From Lineus longissimus (lineage: Eukaryota; Nemertea; Pilidiophora; Heteronemertea; Lineidae), in NCBI RefSeq assembly GCF_910592395.1, contig NC_088308.1:10927001-10991000 (forward strand): 64,000 bases of DNA, given 5' to 3'. Made by a program: the position numbers and the translations under genes. Shown here piece after piece: positions 45,941 through 55,877 of the stretch (its first letter is position 1; every line of letters begins with the position of its first letter). The notes below the pieces were generated by a model. The model was given only the letters and a program-made list of their open reading frames with translations. It was not told the origin of the DNA and made no database searches.

Positions 45941-48357
45941 CATCTGAGGTCAATCCTTTATCCAAAACTACTACAACCTATACATTTTGAGATTTGTAGA
46001 GACCCAGGAGTTTCGATGGATTTCATGCGATAGTTTCCACTAGGTGGCGTCACCTTTTGTTCCACACGGGTCCTTGAAATGGTGTGAAGGCAACAACCAT
46101 GTGATAGCCAGGGGAATACTGTTCTTTAAATCAAATTAAAAAAACATAGGGGTGCTGCGGCTTTTCATTGATCAAATTTGACTTGAAGTGAAACTACAGG
46201 AATTAACTTACGTATAAATTTCGTCTGGCTCGCTCAGCAGATGGAAGGTATGTCACATACAGTGTGGGCGAGGTATAAGGTTCGTAGAGACCCAATGACG
46301 CATTTTAGAGCACTTTGGACGGATAAAATGTGATACGGAAACAATATGTGGCGCCATCTTTGATACCAACAGATCCTGCACACGGTCAAAAATGACAAAA
46401 GAATTACCGCCGTGATGCTAAAGTGTGTCTGGTCAAGGACTCAATGAAAAATATTGATGAACCACCCTGGGATTGCCAGGAGACTAATATTTCTAAATTT
46501 GATAAAAAATGCAGGGTCGTTGTGGCTCTTTCTTACTCAAATGTAGCTTGAAGTGAACCCATATAAATTAGCACACGTTGAATTAGGCCAAATTTCGCGC
46601 CCCGCGGCTTGGACGTATGTAACCGTTTAACCTCAAACTGAGAGTAGTGACCCGGTCACAAGTTCAAAGAAGATTGCCTTATAAAATCGCCAAAGCATCC
46701 TCTGTACATGGAAAATAAGATCATGACGTTCAAGTAAATCGTATTTGGAACACGATAGGCCCATTTATATCCATGGAAACGGCCTGCGACTGAAGAACTA
46801 GTTCTTTTGGGGGTACAAAGTGGACCTTGTCTCTCCACTGGCTAGTGAGACCAAGGGTTGGTTGATGCGAGATTGCACCATAAAATTTAGTATTGTACAA
46901 TGATTTTAAAGGGAAAAATTAGTCTTTCAAAAGTCGTTACAACAGCTGGCCTGTCTGGCCAAAAACTCTATTTGAAAAAAATGTTTAAGCATTAAGGTGG
47001 ATGATGGATAGGTCCACCCTTTGTTGGAGCCAAATCACGCGATTTATGACGAGAAAAAAATATATCTGATAACATGAAAATCGTGAACTGGTCTCTACTT
47101 ACAAAGTGTCGAACAGGAGTTCTTTTTGAAGTCGGGTTAAACGCTCTTCGGCAGCCGAGAGAATTCTGGTGTTGCACTCTGAATCAGAGCAGAATTTATA
47201 TGATATCTTGCCAACTGACGTGTCGATAAACCAGCAGACACATTGACACAGCTTTGATTTGAACTGGATGTGAATTGTAAGAAGGTAAAAAGTCATTTCA
47301 AAACCTTTTCTCTCGGGAAATTGTGGGTAGGAACCAGCTGGTTGAATATGGCCACGCTCCTTCGAGCTCCGACTCCATGCAGTCCTTTTTTATTTCATGA
47401 TAAACAACATTGTCTTGCTTTAATGAGTGTGGATGCGTGATGTGACTTGACTTATTTACAGTTACTGCCCACATCGGGGACAATGCTAGCACCGTTCTGC
47501 CTTCCGCAGATGGCAGTTCAATACTGATCGAAAATCTCATAATTCAGGTTAAACATAAAAACATCGCTTTGTCTGTTTTGCCGATTTGATTTCCACCTGC
47601 CATGTTGTTGTATCACCATTGTCATCCTCTCTAAGAACTCAGTAATAGGGCATATCCACGCAAGTCCAAAATAGTCCTGATCATTGACCCATTAACATAA
47701 TGATAGGTTTACAGTAGTTTTGCAAATCCTTCAATCATAAAACACCATGGGTGGCGTAATGCCAGGACGAATGCGCTCTGTGTGCTGAATGCGTCAGTGG
47801 GGGTTTATTTCTCTCGCTTTTTGATGTGTTTTTTTGGCTTCAACTTTGAAAATAAAATGCAGGTGTTTCAAAACATTTGATTTGTTCTTTCCGTTTTTGA
47901 ACACTGTTACAGCATGACGCCCACGGGATTTGCTATAGGTCCCCCCCCCCCCCCCCCCCCCCCATCACGGTAAGTTGTGCATCATTGGTATTATCCAGGG
48001 CAATATTACCGAGCTGTCGGCTGCCCAGTCACTTCAAACCGAATTTGATCAATGAAAAGCCGCAACGCAACACCCCTATGTTTTTTTATTTGATTTAAGG
48101 ATAGTAATCCCCTGGCTATCACATAGTGGTTGCTTACGAAGAAATGAATATTATCTATGACCAGGCGAACTAGACACACATCAGGCCTATTTTGGACCAA
48201 TTTCACACCATTTCAGGGACCAGTGTGGTATAAAAGGTGGCGCCACCAAGTGGTATGCCTCGAATAAACAAAAGGGCTCTAAATGTCTCCCCTGGGTCTC
48301 TAAAAATCTAAAATTGTATAGGTTGTAGTAGTTATGGACAAAGGAGTGACCTCAGAA
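45941..48357. repeat. Large inverted repeat, 2.4 kb
   Basis: Left arm 45941-46200 and right arm 48015-48357 are diverged inverses: CTGAGGTCA, ACTACTACAACCTATACA, AGAGACCCAGG, TGGTGTGAA, TGATAGCCAGGGG, AAAAAACATAGGGGTG and GCGGCTTTTCATTGATCAAATT occur in order in both. A third diverged arm (46330-46570) lies in the left orientation. The 23-C run (47941-47963) is just inside the right arm. No transposase found. Material near 46740-46860 also matches 11940-12050. Confidence 0.65.
47103..47178 (-). CDS. Exon-like block, 24 codons
   Basis: Acceptor TCTGATTCAG and donor GTAAGTAG enclose 76 bases. One frame reads CNTRILSAAEERLTRLQKELLFDT, a helical, amphipathic stretch. It loosely recalls the N-terminal helix of Cys-loop receptor subunits, but no further receptor exon is visible, so I give no function. 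Confidence 0.25.
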
Positions 48358-48614
48358 GGACTGCAAAATATCTTGTGAGACAATAACAAATAATAGTCCG
48401 GGCGCTGAGCGACTTTTATTTAACATGCAAGCTACACATTATTTGAATATCTTGAGGGATAGAGTACGCCTACCTGACCATGGAAACCCAATTCTTTAGT
48501 TGTTTTCCAGTGGTGTGTGTAGGAGAAAGAGTGGTTAGAATTTTTGTTAATGGCTTCATCATTGGACCACGAATGGGAGCTCTGTTCAGGAGCACAAGCA
48601 TCAGTGTACACTTA

Positions 48615-48917
48615 AATCTTAAATGGCTGGATTTAGACCTTATAAATGTATTACCGACAGATAGAAACATGGTGCCTCTGAGTGAGATAAGCATATTTTC
48701 TATTTGTTTTTAAGTGGCAGTGTGGTTGGAAATGACTTTTTTTATGTATTTTGCCTTGATTTGCCTTGATTTCCATAGAAACGAAGTTAAAGTGTCATAT
48801 CCTATAACGTATCAAAATGAGGCTTTTTAAAACATGCTTATCTCACTCAGAGGCACCATGTTTCTATATGTTAGTAATACATTTATAGGGTCTCATCCAA
48901 CCGTTCAAGATTAAAAA
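48615..48917. repeat. Hairpin-forming MITE, about 300 bp
   Basis: Arms of about 85-90 bp. The core GAAACATGGTGCCTCTGAGT is inverted exactly at 48843-48864, with TAAATGTATTAC and its inverse outside. The spacer is about 130 bp. No coding potential. Confidence 0.75.
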
Positions 48918-49160
48918 TATAACGTCATCCGACTCCAAGGTTGATTGGGGCTCTCCCCGAGCGTTCTGCTATATGCAACAAAGAGATATCGATGTCTTCT
49001 GCAAAACGTCAGAGATGACGTCAAGGTGTAGATCCATGGATCTAGGCAGCACCTTACTAGTCCATCAGTCAACATGGTGGTCACGCACATGTAATAAAGT
49101 ATTAAAGCCGTTTTCCCTTTAAAATGGTACTATCTACATGCTCATACATTTTTTCGGGGG

Positions 49161-49336
49161 CATACCTATGTGTCCCGGTACCTATGTGTCCCGGTACCTA
49201 TATGTCCCGGTACCTATGTGCCCCGGTACCTATGTGTCCCGGTACCTATGTGTCCCGGTACCTATGTGCCCCGGTACCTATGTGTCCCGGTACCTATATG
49301 TCCCGGTACCTATGTGTCCCGGTACCTATGTGTCCC
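49161..49336 (+). repeat. MULE left end: eleven 16-bp units
   Basis: Unit GGTACCTATGTGTCCC with variants TATATGT (units 3 and 9) and GTGCCCC (units 4 and 7). Since 16 is not a multiple of three and the unit lacks stops on +, all three + frames are open, which makes spurious Cys/Pro-rich frames. Confidence 0.95.
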
Positions 49337-49682
49337 CATGTTAAAAAAGGGGTATTATCTAAAGTCTCGAGATAATAAAACTACACGAGATATGTCTCCC
49401 TTAACATGTCTTTTATTACAAATCAAATAATACCGAATTACTTTTTTAATAATACTGAATTACTGTGGCACTTATCTTTTCAATACGGGTCTCACAATTC
49501 TTATAACACAAACAAAAAACATAAAAATCTGTTAACACAAACGAAACGAAACAATTCGAGTTAAAACATATTAACATAGATGATTTTAAGGTGATCGATC
49601 GGTCGCAGTTGACAGCCTTTTGCAATAGCTAATTACATTCATTAATCACAGGAGGCATAAACAATGATATGTATATGTGACT

Positions 49683-51399
49683 TTATTCGTACCCAATGCA
49701 ATGCGATACTGCCCTCCAGTACGAATTTAGGTCCCGGTCCCCATCTTCATATTGGTGTTTGAGACGCACAAGCCTGGCCTCCAGCTGGCGCCACTTCCTT
49801 CTCCTTGGTGATGGTGCGTCTCCACGATCGGCAGCATCGATGGATGTCTCAACAGATGCCTGGTTGTCCTTTAAATACCTGATAAACATCCACAGTGAAG
49901 GGTGCTTCACAACAACAGTATCATTAAGCTGCTTATGATAACCTGTAATGAGAACATTTCAAATTGAAGAACATCACTAACCCCCTCAGGACTAACTCAG
50001 GAACAGAGTCTACAAAAGTCGACAGTATCAAAAACGGCTACAACTTGTGAAAAGGAGGTGCTAACACAAAGCATCAGTTAATACCACTGGTCAGGAACAT
50101 AGAATTGAGAACACTTTTTCAATTTGGGATTTTTGAATAACCCCGTTTTAGTTCTGGAAAGTTAGAATTAGTGGGATTATTTTCAACATGTAATTACTTT
50201 CAACGTTGTTGTTCGTACGTAGATCCATGTTGCGATCATAGACATTCCACAGGGCTGGTGGGAACGTTCCGTTGACGTACGTGTTCCTTACGTAAGCAAA
50301 GAAGTCCATTAATGCCGGATATCTGTTGATGAGGTTATTTGTTCTCCTCGCTGCATGTAAAAGATTGAAATTCAATTGGACTAATGCCAAGGGAAGGTAG
50401 CCAATTGCCATCAATTTACGCAGACATTTTCGAAGATTTCTGTCACGGCGGTATGGACCCGCCAGGCCAAGTTCCTGAATTTTCCTCCACATGTTCTGCG
50501 TGAAGTGGAAATAACATCCCTTGACTTGGGCATGAGGAAGCTCCGTTTCCACAGCAGAAATAAGGGCATGTTCAAAGTCACAGATGACCATCCGTGGCCT
50601 CCACCGATGGTGCGTTACATGACGCACGTGCTGCGAAATGGCTGTCAAAACCTGCCGGTAATGCCCGATTCCCCGATGTTCCATCAGCACATCTACCAAA
50701 GGTACCATCCAGCCATGGTACCTGCCAAGGACTGTAAAAAACTGTTTATATGGGGCAGGGCACGATCTGAAAGTTCCGTCCATATAGACCTCACTGCACC
50801 TCCTGAGGGCTCTTAGGTTTGCATCAGTTGCGAAAATGGAGATACCCCAGTCATTATCCTGATGGAGCAAAAAGCGATCATGCAGCCATGTTTCTGACCA
50901 AGGCCCAGCTATGTTGACATCTTCGACTGCAGCTGGGATTTCTGGCATTTGGCTCATCTTGGTTCTATTCAGAATTGTTCGGAAGGAAAGAAAATTGTCG
51001 ATCGGGGGGAGGTCGGTCTCCACCACCCTGCGTATGTTGTCTGTGTACATCAGCAACTGTAGCATCATACACACGCTTAACTGGACGAGCAGGGTTATCC
51101 AATACTGCTTCCCGCATTGTTTCCCTCAATAGAGCACGATCAACCATATTGTCATCAGTCTCATGGGCGTGTTCCTCATAGAACAGTATGCGAATTTCAT
51201 TCCCACCTTCAAGGTTTTCCATATTGAACACATTCGTTCGAACACGTGCGTTGCATTCTTTCCTCCAGCACCGCCAGTGAATTCTTTCATTAACGTTTCG
51301 ATGCTTGCGGTAGCGGTATCCATTAATTACAAGGACCTGACCACCACGATTTCCTGCAAGAAGTCTAACATCCATGGCTACTTCTAAACTGCAGTCCAA
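49683..51399 (-). pseudogene. MULE transposase with FLYWCH domain, one frameshift, one intron
   Basis: Reading from 51399: a FLYWCH-type zinc finger (GGQVLVINGYRYRKH, IHWRCWRKECNARV, EEHAHE; about residues 18-78), then RVYDATVADVHRQHTQGGGD. At the six-base G run 51004-51009 (C run on the coding strand) the frame must shift to continue as LPPIDNFLSFRTILNRTKM. The catalytic part follows: VYMDGTFRSCP (first Asp), MVICDFEHAL (second Asp), KGCYFHFTQNMWRK (C-x2-H), NNNVE (likely catalytic Glu). A donor at 50197 and acceptor at 49943 (phase 1) join NNVES to YHKQLNDTVVV and the last exon 49942-49683, ending HCIGYE. The shift lies in a homopolymer, so it could be real decay or a sequence error. Confidence 0.82.
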
Positions 51400-51584
51400 A
51401 AGCTCTGTGCAAGGGGTTGGTGTATTTCCTTGAACTTAGTGAAGATCGATTTCCAGGAATTTGCGGAAAGTATGTGATGTGCATGCGACAGCCTTGCTTC
51501 ATGAGCCCTTCATGAGTAAATGTCACTGACCCTTTTTTTACCAGTACACATATATAGGTGTACTTGTATCCCTTTCAACAGGGG

Positions 51585-51700
51585 TCCCGGGACACATAGG
51601 TACCCCTTTACTATGGGGACACATAGGTACCGGGAAACATAGGTACCGGGACATATAGGTACCGGGACACATAGGTACCGGGACACATAGGTATGCCCCC
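51585..51700 (-). repeat. MULE right end: 16-bp units, inverted
   Basis: GGGACACATAGGTACC units, one variant GGGAAACATAGG, one TATAGG, with a CCTTTACTAT interruption. Fewer units than at the left end. Confidence 0.92.
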
Positions 51701-52468
51701 TGATAAAGACCCGCAATCTTTCATGTAAGAGCTGAATTAGCCATAAAGACCCTGACTGACCGATTGCTGACTATGAGGGGTGTTCTCAAAGGTCACAAGC
51801 TGTCTGAAAAAAACAATCACCTCAGTAGTGAGCTAAAATTAATCTTCAAAATGAAAGAATTTAGCCGGAATTTTCTAGTAATGAAAGCAAAAAACCTTTG
51901 TTGCATCATAGTTCACCCATACATTGTGAAAAAGAACGAAAATAAAATACAATAAAAAAGTAACTTTTTGGACATTTTTAAATTGCCTGTTACATAATGA
52001 AGAGACAGTATTACCTGGGTCCAAATACATTAGATACATGACCAACTAGATATACCATTATGTGCTGAAAACTGCATTCAATTATCTTATTCTATCTCTG
52101 TGATATAAAAAAAAACCTGTGGACATTTACTTTCTGGAAGGACTGTACATGTGTGTCACTGTCCTGTGATGTAGGCTACGCCAATCGACTAAGCCTCAGA
52201 CCGACAATATGGCTCGGCTTTAGTATTGGCCCTACATCAAAATGCCAAGTGGCTAAAGCTTGATGGCCCGAGGCTGCGCCTGTCAATTTATTGACCATTG
52301 ATAGACATAGGAATAGGCAGATGGCTCGAAAACGGCTCGATTTATTTGCATTGATTGTGCATTGATGGTCCTCGAGTGGCGAATTACAAATCCGAAGTAA
52401 TGTTCCTCCTGATAGCTGGAGCAACCGAAATGAGCTGTATTTTGCTCCAACTTGAAGAGGAGCGGGTA
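51701..52468. other. Non-coding
   Basis: AT-rich, without exon signals that assemble into a gene. Nothing notable. Confidence 0.35.
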
Positions 52469-53568
52469 TGGCACGCCAAAGCGGGAATTATTTCAACCCT
52501 GTACAAAATATTAGCAACATTTTAAAAACGATCCAACAATTTCAAAAAACAAGCCAACATTAGCGGAATTATTTCAACCCTGTACAAAATATAAGCATTA
52601 TTTAAAAAAAAGATCCAACATTTTGAGAAAACAAGCCAACATTTTTTTTTGACATTTAGAAAAATTAGTCAGAAAAAATTATTTTGGGGTTAAACTTTAA
52701 AAATTCATTATTTCGTGAAAAAAATATTTAATTTTTTTTCTTCTCTTGAAAATATTTTCCCGCAACATTTTTTTTTTAAATGTTGACAAAACTTTACGGC
52801 AACATTTATTTTCGTTCAAGATTTTTTTCTTGCAACATTTTTTTTCGTCAACAATTTTTTCGTCCAACAATGAGCGCCACCTGTGAACAACTAATTGAAC
52901 TATATCCCCTCGAGACGAGGTTTAGCTACGGGGTTATTATTTTGGATGAGGATCTGGATAGCCATCGGCATCGGGGGTCATCATATGTAATTAATGTACG
53001 ACATTTTTAATGAATGTTGTTGACCACAATCCTAGCTGCACACCAATCACCACCAACCAACACGCGAACTTATTCATCTGATCCTATGTGAGAAGTATGA
53101 TAAAAGGCGCTTGTTTTGAGATGGCAACAACAACATACGAACGAACGAACGATCAGAATTCCCGACCTGCTATGAGTATGAAGTACCCCAGCTTAACCTC
53201 GTCCCTGCGCGCGAGTTCTATTAGCAGTTCATAGGTGGCGCTCGTTGTTGAACGGAAAAAATGTTGAACGAAAAAAATGTTGCCAAGAAAAAATCTTGAA
53301 CGAAAATAAATGTTGCAGTAAAATGTTGTCAAGATTTTTTTTTTTAATTGCGTGGAAAATATTTTTAAGAGAAGAAAAAAATGTAAACGAAAAAAAATTG
53401 TTGGTTTGTTTTTTCAAAATGTTGACATGAGTCTAAAAAAATTTATCTTTTTTAAAAGATTGTCGGGTATATTTTTGAAAGTTTAAATAGTATTTCTTCT
53501 CTGTTGCCAAGAAATTTGTAGTTGCTAATATTTTTTCAGGGTTGAAATAATTCCGCTTTGGCGTGCCA
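52469..53568. mobile_element. Foldback DNA element, 1100 bp, TA target duplication
   Basis: Ends TGGCACGCCAAAGCGG and its inverse, flanked by TA. The arms run almost to the centre (about 53010-53190), with inverted pairs such as AATTATTTCAACCCTG near both ends and GGTGGCGCTC / GAGCGCCACC inside. The arms are built of repeats of CAACATTTTTTTCG or CGAAAAAAATGTTG. No transposase. The termini resemble the element at 37153-38812. Confidence 0.82.
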
Positions 53569-54920
53569 TAAGCGGGGTTCGTCCACCGCGGCCGCCATTT
53601 TTTTCTCCAGTTGACGTCATTATTGACGCGTTTATGTTTATTCGCCTTTGCTGTGGATGCAACTAACTTGTTCGGCTGCTTCCACAGCTGGAAGATATGC
53701 TGTACATAGCCACTTCATAGTTTCGTCGTGCCTTGTATAACGCAAAAACGGGTTGGTTCAATACCTTGCACTGGCCCCAAAATGGTCTGCCGTCCACTTA
53801 ACTGAACATCATATGAAATCAGATCGCTGTTTGCCATTATCTTGATGGACTTTGCCATTGTCTTTGGTATAGTCTCTGTAGCCTAGACTAGGGCTGACCA
53901 GCATTAGGTGTTTGCTGCAGCCCACTGGCTTTTTTTTTGTTGTTTTTTTTTAAGTTGAACTAATGGCAACTATCAGATTTACTTTTGGAAATTTATTCAT
54001 TCCCCTGAGACACTGTATTTGCATTTTCTGGCAAAAAAATGTGCTATCACCAGTGCCAGGTATTGAACCCAGCAAAAATACTACAGACTGAATTCGGCGT
54101 TATTATTTTGCAATTACAATATAGAATCATCATATAGAATAATCAGTGTTCGCCGGTGTTAGCATGGTTCAGGTTCGACCTGCTTCGGGGTTCTAAGTTT
54201 GAAATGTCCTATGTACAAGTAATTTGTATATACAAAGTAGAATGGAATGTCCACCGAACAAATTTGAGGTTCTTTATGCGCTTTAATCTAAGCTAGTTAC
54301 GGCAATGGTCTGTACAGAACCACGGTCTACGACATACCATAATCTGCCAGACAACGATAGTCGATAGTCCTGACACTTTTTTCAGGAGGACATTTTCTAT
54401 TTTTACACCGGCTATGGCGAGCTTAGCGATACACGGGGGAACCACCTATACATGTATATCGGAACAAACATTGGCCGGAATTAGGGACTATAGCAGTCCC
54501 CAACGAACCTACAGCCCCCCCCCCCCCCCCAACCTAAAGGCGCTGCGGGCTTACGAGAGCATTGTATATACTCATGATATTAAAGGGAACTGCCCGGGAA
54601 AAAAGGGGAGTTTTGCACGGCCCGGTCAAAACCTTAGGCGGGAATAAGGTTTCATTGATAAATATAAGGAGTTTCAAGGCCCCCAAATCACTTGTAAGGT
54701 TCAATAGATACTGGCCTTTCATTGGTTTACCGTTTGCGTTTCATTTACATACTCTCATCTTGAAAAATATGACAATATTTACGATCACGTTATTGATTTT
54801 TGCATCATTTTCGGTAACGCGCCCCTTGCGGATCTGTAAGGTACCATTCGGATGCTTGAAAAATGCCTCGTCTCGTCGATTCGCTCGCGGATAAACGCAT
54901 CCGGTTGACTGCAGCAACTT
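53569..54920. other. Non-coding; 16-C run
   Basis: A single MITE end (TTTTTACACCGGCT, near 54397-54412) matches the CCGGTGTA family at 20495 and 23475. The poly-C run is at 54515-54530. No supported exon. Confidence 0.35.
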
Positions 54921-55193
54921 TTAATTGCTGGAGACAGAGAAGGAAGGAATATGATTATCAGTTTGATGAAAACTTTGCAAAGTTTCTTCTTGGGACTCGA
55001 AATCCATACTAGTATTCTCTCCATTTTCCATTTTCTCCTTTCTCCAACTCACTACTATCGCTATTGACTGCGTAACATACACTAACATTCTTTCGCTATC
55101 ATTGCTAACTTCATTTACTAGAACACTGGCCTCTTTGTAGCCGATTATGTAACCCATAGTGGAAACACCTGACAGCCCCCTGGCATGATCCAC
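54921..55193 (-). CDS. Possible terminal exon of an unknown gene
   Basis: A frame of 90 codons: YKEASVLVNEVSNDSERML, VYVTQSIAIVVSWRKEKME, then an acidic, polar tail ENTSMDFESQEETLQSFH ending IPSFSVSSN. Composition is protein-like, but I found no upstream exon or strong acceptor apart from GGCTGTCAG near 55170. Could be chance. Confidence 0.22.
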   Translation of the reverse strand: MDHARGLSGVSTMGYIIGYKEASVLVNEVSNDSERMLVYVTQSIAIVVSWRKEKMENGENTSMDFESQEETLQSFHQTDNHIPSFSVSSN

Positions 55194-55877
55194 GTGCTAC
55201 TGGCATATTTATAACTCGTAGTAAATAAGGTTGTAAAAATATGCAATGAGATGCCGTATATGGAAACCATGACGTCACTAAGCAGTCCTTATTTCTGCTA
55301 CGGGTGGCGCTGTTGCTTGCTTCTGGAGGCGCTATTCAACCCCTTTAAGTGCGTGTATAAGATAAAGTATTGTGTACCAAATTTGGTGTTTTATACAATT
55401 TTGCATCATTTTACCAATTATCGCCTTGACTAATATAAACAAAAAAGAATCGATGATTTGTTGATCAAATGAATAAAATATTGAGTATGTGCCTCAAGCA
55501 ACGGTTTTGTGCGCATTATCAACAACGTATTTCTGACAATGCAGATAGAATATTTAGTCGATACTACCAATGATAAATGTATCTGACAATGGTATAGATC
55601 TAGATATTAGTTTAAATGGCTGCGACGACTAATTACGATAGCTGTCATAGCATATATCCTGTTCTCCTTTTGACCTCGTTCCCGTTGTGCTCGATCACGG
55701 CAATGATCATCGTTTATAATTCTAAACGTGCTTTAGGCAAAATCTTGTTGTGCGTTTATTCTTTCTTTCTTTCGTAGTGTTCTTATCTTCGAAGACGGAC
55801 GCAACTCCTGCGACCAATTCACCCCATGTCGAATGGTTTAACTCTCGTTGCCTTATCCCGGTAGATTCGAACTGACA

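Larger units (their letters stand above)
49156..51700. mobile_element. Mutator-like element (MULE), 2545 bp, with tandem-repeat ends
   Basis: It starts GGGGGCATACCTATGTGTCC and ends with the exact inverse. The left end is 11 tandem copies of a 16-bp unit (GGTACCTATGTGTCCC, 49161-49336). The right end has five continuous inverted copies plus one separated copy (51585-51695). Between them is one minus-strand transposase gene with a FLYWCH zinc finger. No convincing 8-10 bp target duplication was seen in the flanks. Confidence 0.88.

Noticed and set aside
47103-47178. Cys-loop (nicotinic-type) receptor exon
   Set aside because: A short helical similarity only; no loop, ligand-binding or membrane exon could be found next to it.
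49124-49430. Three overlapping frames encoding Cys/Pro-rich repeats (CPGTYVSRYL-like)
   Set aside because: They are three readings of the 16-bp repeat that forms the MULE end; the unit lacks stops, so all frames are open by chance.
51510-51716. Cys/Pro-rich repeat frame on the minus strand
   Set aside because: The right-end array of the same MULE, read in one frame.
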